NCBI RefSeq assembly: GCF_000333955.1 | Contig: NZ_CAPS01000012.1 | Location: 62,001 to 126,000 of the forward strand | Direction of reading: 5' to 3' | DNA: 64,000 nt | Source of the DNA: Rhodococcus sp. AW25M09 | GTDB taxonomy: Bacteria > Actinomycetota > Actinomycetes > Mycobacteriales > Mycobacteriaceae | Shown: positions 8,931 through 17,499 of the stretch, piece after piece | Layout: the number at the start of each line of letters is the position of its first letter | Numbering within the stretch: position 1 is the first letter of the stretch | Notes under the pieces: generated by a model | Database searches by the model: none | What the model was told of the DNA's origin: nothing | The model's input: the letters and a program-made list of their open reading frames with translations, nothing else | Program-made: the position numbers and the translations under genes

Positions 8931-9596
8931 CTACAGTCCCTTTTCGATGACGTAGCGGGTGAGCTCGACCCGGTTGGCCAGCTGCAACTTTCGTAGCGTT
9001 GCCTGCACGTGGTTCTCGACGGTTCGGTGACTGAGCGTCAATCGGGTCGCGATCTGCTTGGCACTGAGCCCCTTGGCGACCAATCGCAGCACCTCGGTCT
9101 CCCTGTCGGTCAACGTCGGGCGGGTATCGGATTCCGGTTCCGGTGACGACGACATTCGTCGGAACTCCCCCAGAACCAAGCCGGCAAGACCGGGAGTGAA
9201 CACCGCCTGCCCGGCCGACGTAGCGCGGACGGCGTCGAACAGTTCCTCCGCCGATGCACTCTTGACCAGATAACCCGTCGCCCCTGCCTTGATCGCGTCG
9301 AGCACATCGTTGCGTTCCGCCGAGGCCGAGAGCACCAGGATCTTCGTCTGGGGCGACGCGTCCAAGACGGCCACGGTGGCGTCGGCTCCGTTGCCGTCGG
9401 GCAGGTGCATGTCCATCAGTACGACGTCCGGTGTGGTCGCCCGGGCGCGCCGCCCGGCAGCCGCAACGCCGTCCGCGGTGGCGACGACCCGAAATCCGGC
9501 GCTGTCGAGATCGCGGGCGACGCCGTCGCGCCACATCGGGTGATCGTCGACGACCATCACCGCGATCTCGGCGTTCGTGTTCTCGTCCCCGGTCAT
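8931..9596 (-). CDS. NarL/LuxR-type response regulator (MacR-like)
   Basis: A cytoplasmic response regulator of about 221 residues. The receiver domain has the acidic pocket VVDDH, the phospho-acceptor Asp in VVLMDMHLP, and the conserved Lys in GYLVKSAS. The C-terminal LuxR helix-turn-helix is LTDRETEVLRLVAKGLSAKQ followed by LSHRTVENHV. I set the start at ATG 9596 because it overlaps the kinase stop in an ATGA, giving translational coupling; longer in-frame extensions are possible but unnecessary. The partner is the kinase immediately upstream. The regulon is unknown. Confidence 0.92.
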   Translation of the reverse strand: MTGDENTNAEIAVMVVDDHPMWRDGVARDLDSAGFRVVATADGVAAAGRRARATTPDVVLMDMHLPDGNGADATVAVLDASPQTKILVLSASAERNDVLDAIKAGATGYLVKSASAEELFDAVRATSAGQAVFTPGLAGLVLGEFRRMSSSPEPESDTRPTLTDRETEVLRLVAKGLSAKQIATRLTLSHRTVENHVQATLRKLQLANRVELTRYVIEKGL

Positions 9597-10762
9597 GCCG
9601 ATCCTCTCGCTCGTGGAACTCGGATCTCCCATTCGGTTCCCTCCCCCGCGTCGGTGTCGAGTATCGCAGTGCCGCCCAGAGATTCGACGCGGCCCAGGAT
9701 CGACTTCGAGACGCCCATACGGCCTTCGGCTTCGGCGTCAGCGAGCCGTCCGGCAGGGATTCCGCGGCCGTCGTCGCGAATACTCACGATCAACTCCCCG
9801 TCGACGTCTTCGAGCAGTACGTAGGCCGTGGCAGCGCTCCCTGCATGACGTTCGACGTTGGACAGTGCAGTCGCCACGACGGCGGCCAGTTCCTCGGCTA
9901 CCTCGGATTCGACGAGAACCGGATCGGCGGGTGTCGAGACGGAAACAGAGTTGCCCGCCTGCGTGCGCAGCAGCGCCCTGACGTCGACGATCGAGCCGGT
10001 GTGATCGCCGCGCGGAGCTGCCTGTTCGGAGATCAACACCCGCAGAGCGACCTCCTGTTCACCGGCCAGCTCGGCGAGTTCGGCTGCCGGCCCGCCTATT
10101 TCGAGACCACGCCGTCGCACCAGGGCCAGTACCTGCAGTACACCGTCGTGCACTTGCCGGGCCAGCCGTTCGCGTTCTTCGGTGATCGCGGCCGATCGTG
10201 CTGCGCGACGGAGTTCTTCGTGGGCGCGCCGGGCGGTGTTCGACGCCAATCCCAGCGCCAATCCGGCCGAGAGCAGCACCGGGGCGGTGGCGTCGGACCA
10301 CAGGTCTGTATCGAAGCGGTCGCGGACCAGTGCGCTGATCACCGACATCACCACCCCGGACGCGATTCCACCTTTCGGTCCCCACAGGATCGCGGCGGAA
10401 ATGACGGCATTGGTGGCCCACAGGGTGGTCGGCAAGGTTTGGCGGGTGCTGTACCAGTCGTAGTCGGCCACCAGGCGAGTCGACGCCATCAGGGCAATGA
10501 CGATGACCTGATCGGTGAGAACCACCTGCCAGCGTGGAAGCGTTGCGCGAGAGAGCAACAGCGCCGAGGCCCCCGACCAGACGGCCATCAGGGCAACGAA
10601 CACCCAACTCAACCGTGGGTTGGTGTAGTTGTCGACGGTGGCGGCCTGGTAGCTGATGGCGTAGACGAGGGTGATCAGTCGAAAGGCCTGGGAGGCCCGC
10701 CACAACGGGGTGTCGGGATCGGACGAGGTGAGGGTGGTCCGCACCCGATCAACCGTCCGCAT
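9593..10762 (-). CDS. Sensor histidine kinase, MacS-like (HisKA_3)
   Basis: A 389-residue membrane sensor kinase. Residues about 25-190 form five to six hydrophobic helices with almost no extracellular loop, suggesting membrane or intramembrane sensing. The HisKA_3 dimerisation box contains the phospho-acceptor His in RLARQVHDGVLQVL. The ATPase domain has N-box LSNVERHAG and DDGRGIP. This architecture is that of the MacS family paired with NarL-type MacR. The start overlaps the end of the AI-2E-family gene by 14 nt, so exporter, kinase and regulator form one operon read leftwards from 12011. Confidence 0.9.
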   Translation of the reverse strand: MRTVDRVRTTLTSSDPDTPLWRASQAFRLITLVYAISYQAATVDNYTNPRLSWVFVALMAVWSGASALLLSRATLPRWQVVLTDQVIVIALMASTRLVADYDWYSTRQTLPTTLWATNAVISAAILWGPKGGIASGVVMSVISALVRDRFDTDLWSDATAPVLLSAGLALGLASNTARRAHEELRRAARSAAITEERERLARQVHDGVLQVLALVRRRGLEIGGPAAELAELAGEQEVALRVLISEQAAPRGDHTGSIVDVRALLRTQAGNSVSVSTPADPVLVESEVAEELAAVVATALSNVERHAGSAATAYVLLEDVDGELIVSIRDDGRGIPAGRLADAEAEGRMGVSKSILGRVESLGGTAILDTDAGEGTEWEIRVPRARGSA

Positions 10763-12011
10763 CGGTCTTCGGGTCTGCGGCCATCTCGTCCGGAATCTTC
10801 AGCTCTCCCTTGGCAAGACGCTCCGGCTCGGAGGCACCCGGGGGCGTGTGCGGATCGCTCGGCTCGGCGGAGTACAGCGGGTCGTCCTCCTCGAGTTCCT
10901 CGTAGACCTCGTCCGGGTCGTCGGCGAGCAGAGACCGAACGGCGGTATTGAGAACTGCGACGATAGGGACTGCGAGCAGGCCGCCGACGATGCCCGCGAG
11001 CAGAATGCCGACGGTGATGGACAGCACCACCGCCAGCGGATGCAGTCGCACCGCGCGTCCGAGTAGAAGTGGCTGGAGCACATGCCCTTCGAGCTGCATC
11101 ACGGCCACCACGATGCCCAGGGTGATGACTGCCGTGATCAGTCCCTTGGTCACCAGTGCGATGAACACGGCGACGAACCCGGTCAACACGGCTCCGATGA
11201 TCGGGATGAAGGCACCGATGAACACCAGCGAGGCCAAGGGGAGGGCCAGCGGCACACCGAGAATCACGAGACCGGCACCGATGCCGATGGCATCCGCGGC
11301 CGCCACGGCAACCGTCGCGCGCACGTATCCCACCAAAGACCCGAAACCCTGGATGCCCGCGGTGCGGATCTTTCTGCGGCTCGCGGTCGGTGCCAGACGG
11401 GTGACGAACTGCCAGATCTGGTCGCCGCCGTACAGGAAGAAGATCAGAGTGAACAGGGTGAGCAGCGCGCCGGTGAGGATCTCGCCGATCACCGCCGCGG
11501 TGGTCAGCGCTCCGCTGGTGACGGCTTCCTGATTGTCCTGGATGACCTTGACGAGATTGTCGGTCGCCTGCCGAATCTGATCCTCGCTGATGTGCAGAGG
11601 TCCGGCACTGAGCCAGTTCTCGACACTGTTGATCGATTGGGTGAACTGATCGCCCACCTGCGGCAGACCTTCGATGAACTGCTCGACGATGAAGGTCATG
11701 ATCCCGGCGACGACGCCGAGGCTCGCAACGACGACGATGATCACCGCGAGGGGCCGCGGCACCCCGCGCCGGTGCATCCAGTCGACCAGGGGAATTAGCA
11801 GCGCCGACGCCAACAAGGCAAGGCCCAACGGAATGACGACCGTGCTGAGCCGGGCAACGACATAGGCGAAGGTGATGAATCCGGCAAAAAGGACAAGGAC
11901 CCGCCACGTCCATTCCGCCCCGACGCGCACGAGCGGATGCACCGAATCTGCTGCCGAAGTGGGGCCCGGGGACGCCCCCGTACCTTGCGCCCGCAACTCT
12001 TCGGTGCTCAC
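10749..12011 (-). CDS. AI-2E family transporter
   Basis: A 420-residue polytopic membrane protein of the AI-2E exporter (TqsA/PerM) family. It has N-terminal helix pairs, an amphipathic central region (about residues 130-200) and a C-terminal helix cluster with GAFIPIIGAVLTG and PLLLGRAVRLHP, which are family hallmarks. An acidic tail follows. Despite the name, substrates of actinobacterial members are mostly unknown; some act as Na+/H+ antiporters. A homologue (Rv0205) neighbours mmpL3 in M. tuberculosis. The GTG start at 12011 sits 6 nt after a TAAATT -10 shared with the divergent cyclase. It is first in an operon with the kinase-regulator pair. Confidence 0.88.
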   Translation of the reverse strand: MSTEELRAQGTGASPGPTSAADSVHPLVRVGAEWTWRVLVLFAGFITFAYVVARLSTVVIPLGLALLASALLIPLVDWMHRRGVPRPLAVIIVVVASLGVVAGIMTFIVEQFIEGLPQVGDQFTQSINSVENWLSAGPLHISEDQIRQATDNLVKVIQDNQEAVTSGALTTAAVIGEILTGALLTLFTLIFFLYGGDQIWQFVTRLAPTASRRKIRTAGIQGFGSLVGYVRATVAVAAADAIGIGAGLVILGVPLALPLASLVFIGAFIPIIGAVLTGFVAVFIALVTKGLITAVITLGIVVAVMQLEGHVLQPLLLGRAVRLHPLAVVLSITVGILLAGIVGGLLAVPIVAVLNTAVRSLLADDPDEVYEELEEDDPLYSAEPSDPHTPPGASEPERLAKGELKIPDEMAADPKTDADG

Positions 12012-12027
12012 CAGCTAAATTTAACCC
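12012..12027. promoter_or_regulatory. 16-bp divergent spacer with palindromic shared -10
   Basis: TAAATTTA (12016-12023) is a perfect palindrome. Read rightwards it gives TAAATT ending 6 nt before GTG 12028; read leftwards it gives TAAATT ending 6 nt before GTG 12011. The spacing fits leaderless transcripts on both sides. No good -35 is visible in either direction, as is common in actinobacterial promoters. Confidence 0.65.
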
Positions 12028-13560
12028 GTGCTGGCATCTTTCCGAGCGGTCTCGCTCACCCTGAAGAGTCGCTGGCCGCTTTATATGCTGTCGATGCTCG
12101 TCGCCAACGTCTTCGGTGCCGTGCTCGTGTTCGCCTTCGTGCGGTACGGCCTGCCCATCCCGGAGTCGCAGGCCATCGTGGCCGACCGGGTTCGCAACGT
12201 GTACATCTTCGGGGCGTATCTGGGCGTTGCCCTGGTGGTCAGTCTGATCTACGCCTACATTCTGTTGCGCTCTGTCATTCGATGGCAGCTGCGCGGTGGC
12301 CCGCCCACGCGCAAGGAACAGATGACGACGCTGCACGCGCCGTTGCGGCAGGCGATCGTGCACCTGATCCTGTGGATCATCGGCGGCATCATCTTCGTGC
12401 TGTTGACCATCGCCGAGATGCCGTCCCTGTCGATCGCCGTCATCGTCACCGTCGGCATGGCCGCCACGGTCACCTTCGGGTTCACGTACATGCTCGGCGA
12501 GCGGATCCTGCGACCGGTCGCCGCGCTGGCCTTGAGCGAGGGCCGGTTCGATCGTACGATGACGCCCGGCGTCGGCACCCGCATGGCCATGACGTGGGGA
12601 TTGGGCACATTGATGCCCGTCATCGGCATCATCCTGCTGTGCGCCACCCAGCTGACCACCGACCTGGTGTTCTCCCCCAACGCGCTCGCCGTTGCGATCA
12701 TCCTGCTCAGCGTGCTGGCGATCGTGCAGGCCTTCGTGCTCTCGATGCTCACCGCGAGCCAGATCTCCGACCCGATCAGTGCGCTGCACAGCGCCATCGA
12801 ACGAGTACAGCGCGGCGAGACCGACGTCGAGGTGGATGTGTTCGACGGCAGCGAGATCGGTCGCCTGCAGGTGGGCTTCAACCGAATGATGGAGGAATCG
12901 GCCGAACGACGCGTCCTGCGGGAGCTGTTCGGCCAGCACGTCGGAGAGGACGTGGCGCGTCGGGCATTGCAGTTCGGAACCGAACTCGGCGGCGAGACCC
13001 GATTCGTCGCGGTGCTGTTCGTCGACATGGTCGGCTCCACTGCAACTGCCTCCGAGCGTCCACCGAGCGAGGTCGTGGTGTTGCTCAACGAGTTCTTCCG
13101 AGTGGTCGTCGACGTCGTGGGGCGCCATCACGGTTTCGTCAACAAGTTCATGGGCGACGCGGCCCTCGCGATATTCGGAGCCCCACTCGATCGCCCCGAC
13201 GCACCCACCGCCGCCCTGGCCGCAGCACGGGAACTGAGATTCGCCCTGAACGAGATCACCGGCCTCGACATCGGCATCGGCATCTCTGCGGGCCTGGCCG
13301 TCGCCGGCAACATCGGTGCGGCCGAACGCTTCGAGTACACGGTCATCGGAGACCCGGTCAACGAGGCCTCACGGCTCACCGAGCTGGCGAAACTGCGTCC
13401 GGGCCGCGTCCTGGCATCGACCTCGGCCCTGTACTTCGCCGACGACGAGGAACAGGAACAGTGGGAGTTGGGAGACCAGGTACAGCTGCGTGGTCGACGA
13501 CGGGCCACCCATCTGGCGTGGCCGGTGGCGTTTCCCGACGCCTCGCCGAGCGACAGTTAG
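12028..13560 (+). CDS. Membrane class III adenylate cyclase with HAMP domain
   Basis: A 510-residue cyclase, probably making cAMP from ATP at the membrane. Six hydrophobic helices fill about residues 1-250, followed by a HAMP linker and a C-terminal class III catalytic domain. Metal-binding Asp333 (in FVDMVGST) and Asp377 (in NKFMGDAALA) are present, as are the adenine-specifying Lys373 and Asp442, and transition-state Asn445 and Arg449 (in DPVNEASRLTE). All key residues are therefore intact. The layout matches mycobacterial Rv1318c/Rv1319c/Rv1320c/Rv3645. The GTG start is probably leaderless. The YbhN-like gene begins 9 nt after its stop. Confidence 0.93.
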   Translation: MLASFRAVSLTLKSRWPLYMLSMLVANVFGAVLVFAFVRYGLPIPESQAIVADRVRNVYIFGAYLGVALVVSLIYAYILLRSVIRWQLRGGPPTRKEQMTTLHAPLRQAIVHLILWIIGGIIFVLLTIAEMPSLSIAVIVTVGMAATVTFGFTYMLGERILRPVAALALSEGRFDRTMTPGVGTRMAMTWGLGTLMPVIGIILLCATQLTTDLVFSPNALAVAIILLSVLAIVQAFVLSMLTASQISDPISALHSAIERVQRGETDVEVDVFDGSEIGRLQVGFNRMMEESAERRVLRELFGQHVGEDVARRALQFGTELGGETRFVAVLFVDMVGSTATASERPPSEVVVLLNEFFRVVVDVVGRHHGFVNKFMGDAALAIFGAPLDRPDAPTAALAAARELRFALNEITGLDIGIGISAGLAVAGNIGAAERFEYTVIGDPVNEASRLTELAKLRPGRVLASTSALYFADDEEQEQWELGDQVQLRGRRRATHLAWPVAFPDASPSDS

Positions 13561-13569
13561 TCTGGCAAG

Positions 13570-14700
13570 GTGCCCGACCCCAGCTCCAACCGCGGACCCG
13601 CAGTGCGGCGTCCGCGAAACCGACTGCGATGGGTCAAATGGATAGCCGCGATCGCCCTGGTGACACTGCTGGTCGCCGAGGCGATCTATCTGTGGCCGCG
13701 GCTGCACGAGTCCTGGACCGCCGTCCGCGAAATCCATTGGGGCTGGCTTGCGGCCTGCGTATTGGCGCAAGCGGTGTCGCTGAGCGCCTTCGGCAGAGTA
13801 CAGAAGCAATTGCTCGACGCAGGCGGCGTGAGCGTGCGCCAGCGGAAGTCCGTTGCAGTCATCTACGGCAGCACCGCCATGGCACTCACCCTCCCCGCCG
13901 GACAAGTGTTCTCGACGGCGTTCACCTACCGCGAGACTCGCCGGTGGGGAGCGAGCCCGGTCGTGGCGTCGTGGCAGCTGGCCATCTCCGGCGTCATCGC
14001 CGCGGCCGGACTGGCAGTCCTCGGGGTCGCCGGCGGGCTCGTCGTCGGTAGTTCGTTCAACACGTTCACACTGGTGCTCCCGATCGCCGGTGTCATCGCG
14101 ATCGTCGCCGCCGTCCGCTACATCTCCAACCATCCGAACTCGATCAAGACCGTCGCACGTTGGGGATTGCGTCGATACAACGCGCTGCGCAACCACGAGC
14201 TCGACGCCGGTGCCGAGGGCATCGACAAGATCATCGGCCAGATTCAGTCGGTCCAGCTCGGTAAACGTGACGGCGCGCTGACGCTTTCGTGGTCTGCGGT
14301 CCATCGACTCGGCGATGTGGCGTGTCTGGCGTTCGCGTGCTTCGCCGTCGGCGCAGATCCGCGGCTGTCCGGATTGCTCATCGCCTTCGCTGCGGGCAAG
14401 GCCGTCGGATCCGTTCCGCTCGCCCCGGGCGGTCTGGTCGTCGTCGACGCCACCCTCATCGCATTCTTGACCAGCGCTGCATCGATCAGCGCATCGCAGG
14501 CCGTCGCCTCCGCGCTGGTGTACCGCGGGGTCAGCTTCATCCTCGTCGCCATCGTCGGGTGGATCGTGTTTCTGGTGCTGTTCCGCAAACATCAACACGC
14601 CGATCTCGAATTCGACATCGCGCTGGAGCAGCAGGAGACGACCCAGCTGCGCGTAGCCGAGGACATCCGTGACCCGAAAGGCAACCCGGAGCCCGCATAG
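13570..14700 (+). CDS. YbhN/UPF0104 family flippase-like membrane protein
   Basis: A 376-residue membrane protein of the lysylphosphatidylglycerol-synthase transmembrane region family (YbhN/UPF0104), resembling the flippase half of MprF without the synthase domain. About eight helices are visible. PLAPGGLVVVDATL (near residues 285-300) is the family PxxxGxxE/D-like signature region. It starts at GTG 13570, 9 nt after the cyclase stop, and is presumably in the same transcript. The lipid substrate is unknown. Confidence 0.8.
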   Translation: MPDPSSNRGPAVRRPRNRLRWVKWIAAIALVTLLVAEAIYLWPRLHESWTAVREIHWGWLAACVLAQAVSLSAFGRVQKQLLDAGGVSVRQRKSVAVIYGSTAMALTLPAGQVFSTAFTYRETRRWGASPVVASWQLAISGVIAAAGLAVLGVAGGLVVGSSFNTFTLVLPIAGVIAIVAAVRYISNHPNSIKTVARWGLRRYNALRNHELDAGAEGIDKIIGQIQSVQLGKRDGALTLSWSAVHRLGDVACLAFACFAVGADPRLSGLLIAFAAGKAVGSVPLAPGGLVVVDATLIAFLTSAASISASQAVASALVYRGVSFILVAIVGWIVFLVLFRKHQHADLEFDIALEQQETTQLRVAEDIRDPKGNPEPA

Positions 14701-14753
14701 CGCGATCGGACGGCCTGTGGCGTTCGTCACCTCTTGTTCACTCGGAATATATA

Positions 14754-14767
14754 CGGACCCTGGTCCG
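14754..14767. promoter_or_regulatory. Palindromic operator upstream of yceI
   Basis: CGGACCCTGGTCCG is a perfect inverted repeat (6-bp arms, 2-bp spacer), immediately followed by TTATGTAAT, a possible -10 at about 14770-14775. The position overlaps the -35 zone, as expected for a repressor operator. No cognate regulator is adjacent. Confidence 0.55.
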
Positions 14768-14813
14768 CTTATGTAATATGAGTATTGAAACTTCAACCCA
14801 ACAAGGAGTCCTC

Positions 14814-15364
14814 ATGACCACCGCCATTGCACTTCCCGAACTCACCGCAGGCACCTGGGCCATCGACGCAGGCCATTCCACCGTCGGATTCACCGTCCGC
14901 CACCTGGTGGTCAGCAAGGTTCGCGGCCGCTTCCAGGCCTTCACCGGCACCATCACCGTCGCTGAAGACGGCACTCCGACCGTCGATGCCGAGATCGACG
15001 TCACGTCCATCACCACCGACAACGCGCAGCGCGACGGCCACCTCAAGACTGCCGACTTCTTCGAGGTCGAGAAGTTCCCACCGCGACATTCAAGTCCACC
15101 TCGGTCAAGGCCGACGGCGGAGACTTCGTCGTCACCGGCGACTTCACCCTCCACGGCGTCACCAACTCCATCGACATGAAGCTCGAGTTCAACGGCGTCA
15201 ACGCCGGAATGGGCAACGGCCCGGTCGCAGGCTTCGAGGCCAGCACCGTCATCAACCGCCGGGACTTCGGCATCAGCATCGACATGCCCCTCGAAGGCGG
15301 CGGCGCTGTCGTCGGCGACAAGATCACACTGAACCTCGAAATCGAAGCCGGACTCCAGGCGTAA
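14814..15364 (+). pseudogene. YceI family protein, frameshifted
   Basis: A YceI-family lipid-binding lipocalin-like protein of about 183 residues when repaired. The first part (TTAIALPELTAGTWAIDAGH, then the HSTVGFTVRHL motif) is in frame from ATG 14814, which has AAGGAG 5 nt upstream. At 15077-15079 the codons for Phe-Pro-Thr need CCCC but only CCC is present; the rest (from Thr-Ala-Thr-Phe to IEAGLQA) continues in another frame to 15364. Both halves are fully conserved in character, so the lesion is very recent or a sequencing error at a homopolymer. As written, the product would truncate or run into an unrelated tail. Confidence 0.85.
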
Positions 15365-15410
15365 ACCTGCCCCGCTTCACCCCTTCGTCACCCCTCCGTC
15401 ACCCCTCCCC

Positions 15411-15470
15411 CGCCGGATCAATGCGGCTTTGTTGCAGTCCAAGCGACTGGAATCCACATTGATCCGGCCG
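15411..15470. terminator. Imperfect hairpin downstream of yceI
   Basis: Outer arms CCGGATCAATGCGG (15413-15426) and 15454-15467 pair at 13 of 14 positions; an inner stem CAGTC/GACTG (15435-15439 and 15445-15449) is perfect. It lies between yceI and the DUF3054 gene. A terminator or dispersed palindromic element is likely; the preceding CACCCCTTCGT-type repeats add no coding potential. Confidence 0.6.
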
Positions 15471-15557
15471 GGGATGTCCACCGAACGGCCCGCACCGCAT
15501 TCGACGGCGCGGGCCGTTCGTCGTGGGTGACCACAGTCGGTGTCTACAGTGGGGCGC

Positions 15558-15935
15558 GTGAAGCTTCGTTCTCCTGCCATTGCCGCCGTCCTCGACCTGC
15601 TCGTGGTCGTGCTGTTCGCCGCAATCGGCCGTCGCAGTCACGCCGAGGCCACCGCACTGTCCGGCCTGTTTCACACCGCCTGGCCGTTCGTCGTCGGTGG
15701 CGCCATCGGCTGGCTCGTCACGTTCGCTCTGTACCGCAACAAGTTCGACGCCTTTCTCATCGTCCCGACGGGCATCGTCGTGTGGGTGACGACGGTCGTG
15801 GTGGGCATGGCACTGCGCGCGCTGACCGGGCAAGGAACAGCTGGGTCCTTCATCATCGTCGCCACCGTGGCCACCGCAGTTCTGCTGCTGGGTTGGCGGG
15901 CTCTGGCAAGATTGGTGCCCAGCGTTCGTCGATGA
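15558..15935 (+). CDS. DUF3054 family membrane protein
   Basis: A 125-residue membrane protein with four hydrophobic helices, matching the DUF3054 family of unknown function. Typical features are the first helix AAVLDLLVVVLFAAIG, the WPFVVGGAIGWLVTF segment and the final LLGWRAL helix. GTG 15558 is preferred because GGGGCG precedes it; another GTG at 15540 is in frame. It appears monocistronic. Confidence 0.75.
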   Translation: MKLRSPAIAAVLDLLVVVLFAAIGRRSHAEATALSGLFHTAWPFVVGGAIGWLVTFALYRNKFDAFLIVPTGIVVWVTTVVVGMALRALTGQGTAGSFIIVATVATAVLLLGWRALARLVPSVRR

Positions 15936-16060
15936 CGGCCCGCTCGCGATAGACTCGACCTCGGTGCGCCGGGAAGTCTGGTCGGCAACAACTCTGTGCT
16001 GCGTACCTACTGTGTGATGTTCGGTTGGTTCGCGGTTCGACGAAGCTACCGAAAGGCGTT

Positions 16061-17377
16061 GTGTCCGTGACAGATCCATCCAGTTCGAAAACGAGATTGC
16101 CGCTGTTCTCGCGCGGTTCCTGGTCCGAGGCCGATCGCGTCGCGCAGATCCTCCGCAAGGAGACAGTCGGCGGTGCACTGTTGCTCGTCGCCACTGTCGT
16201 CGCACTCGTCTGGGCCAACTCACCGTGGTCCGCTGCATACGACTCGCTGATGGACATCCGCGTCGGCCCCTCGGCGCTACATCTCGATCTCACGCTCTCG
16301 ACGTGGGCCGCAGACGGACTGCTGGCGATCTTCTTCTTCGTCGTCGGGCTCGAACTCAAGCGAGAGTTCGTAGCGGGCGATCTCCGCGATCCCGCACGTG
16401 CGGCCCTGCCGGTGGCTGCAGCTATCGGCGGAATGGCAGTTCCAGCAATCATTTTCGTACTGATCAACCTCGGGACCGGCGACGGCGCTCTGCTCGGCTG
16501 GGCGATCCCCACCGCAACCGATATCGCGTTCGCTGTTGCCGTTCTCGCTGTCATCAGCACCCACCTGCCGACCGCGCTGCGGACGTTCCTGTTGACGCTG
16601 GCCGTGGTCGACGACCTCCTCGCCGTCACCGTCATCGCAGTTTTCTACACCGATGACATCAACTTCGTCGCGCTCGGCCTGATGCTGATTCCGCTCGCAC
16701 TGTTCGCGGTCGCCGTGCAGATGCGCGTGCGCTCGTGGTGGGTTCTCATTCCGCTGGCGGTCGTGACCTGGGTACTCATGCACGAGTCCGGTGTGCACGC
16801 CACCGTCGCAGGCGTTCTGCTCGGCTTCGCCGTCCCGGTGATCCGCAGCAAGGCCGCCGGTGGTCCCGACGCGGGCCCCGGCCTTGCCGAACACTTCGAG
16901 CACAAGATTCGGCCCATCTCGGCAGGCGTGGCGGTACCGCTGTTTGCGTTCGCCGCGGCCGGCGTAACCGTCGGCGGATTCTCCGGTCTGCGCAGTGCAC
17001 TGACCGATCCCATCGCCATCGGCATCATCGCCGGTCTCGTCATCGGCAAGACCATCGGTATCTTCGGCACCACGTACCTCGTCTCGCGCTTCACCCGGGC
17101 GACACTGGATGCAGGACTGAAATGGCTCGACGTCTTCGGAGTCGCGATGCTCGCAGGTATCGGATTCACGGTCTCGCTACTGATCGGCGACCTCGCCTTC
17201 GGTGAAGGATCGGTACGCGACGACCACGTCAAGGTCGGCGTGCTCACCGGCTCGATCATCGCGGCGGCGTTGGCGGGAATCATCCTGCGTAGCCGCAACA
17301 AGGCCTACAAGGCGTACCACATCGAAGAAACCCGCGACGACAATCACGACGGCATCCCGGACGTGTACGAGAAATAG
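16061..17377 (+). CDS. nhaA: Na+/H+ antiporter NhaA
   Basis: An NhaA-type sodium/proton antiporter of about 438 residues in the cytoplasmic membrane, exchanging Na+ for H+ in pH and salt homeostasis. It has the [14 protein letters not shown] signature, the paired aspartates in [15 protein letters not shown] (Asp163/Asp164 equivalents of E. coli), [13 protein letters not shown], and [12 protein letters not shown] charged C-terminal tail extends beyond the last helix. GTG 16061 follows GAAAGG by 4 nt; GTG 16067 is an alternative. A strong hairpin terminator follows the gene. Confidence 0.93.
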   Translation: MSVTDPSSSKTRLPLFSRGSWSEADRVAQILRKETVGGALLLVATVVALVWANSPWSAAYDSLMDIRVGPSALHLDLTLSTWAADGLLAIFFFVVGLELKREFVAGDLRDPARAALPVAAAIGGMAVPAIIFVLINLGTGDGALLGWAIPTATDIAFAVAVLAVISTHLPTALRTFLLTLAVVDDLLAVTVIAVFYTDDINFVALGLMLIPLALFAVAVQMRVRSWWVLIPLAVVTWVLMHESGVHATVAGVLLGFAVPVIRSKAAGGPDAGPGLAEHFEHKIRPISAGVAVPLFAFAAAGVTVGGFSGLRSALTDPIAIGIIAGLVIGKTIGIFGTTYLVSRFTRATLDAGLKWLDVFGVAMLAGIGFTVSLLIGDLAFGEGSVRDDHVKVGVLTGSIIAAALAGIILRSRNKAYKAYHIEETRDDNHDGIPDVYEK

Positions 17378-17413
17378 CGCGCAGTTCCCGGCTGCAGGCC
17401 GACACCGACCACC

Positions 17414-17450
17414 GAGTAAGGCCCGCCCCACGAGGAGGCGGGCCTTACTC
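17414..17450. terminator. Intrinsic-type terminator after nhaA
   Basis: A perfect 14-bp stem, GAGTAAGGCCCGCC (17414-17427) pairing with 17437-17450, surrounds a 9-nt loop. The T-run is absent, as is common in actinobacteria. It begins 36 nt after the nhaA stop and precedes the APC permease. Confidence 0.85.
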
Positions 17451-17499
17451 GTATCTGGACCTCTACAGTTGTCGCCGTGATCGAAAACCGGCTTCAGGC

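Noticed and set aside
10675-13131. An 818-codon open frame on the minus strand across the AI-2E and cyclase genes
   Set aside because: It is antisense to the cyclase and out of frame with the AI-2E gene, has shadow composition (His/Arg/Asp-rich, no domains), and high GC makes long false frames common here.
15070-15090. Programmed ribosomal frameshift in yceI
   Set aside because: No slippery heptamer or downstream pseudoknot is evident, and YceI proteins are not known to need one.
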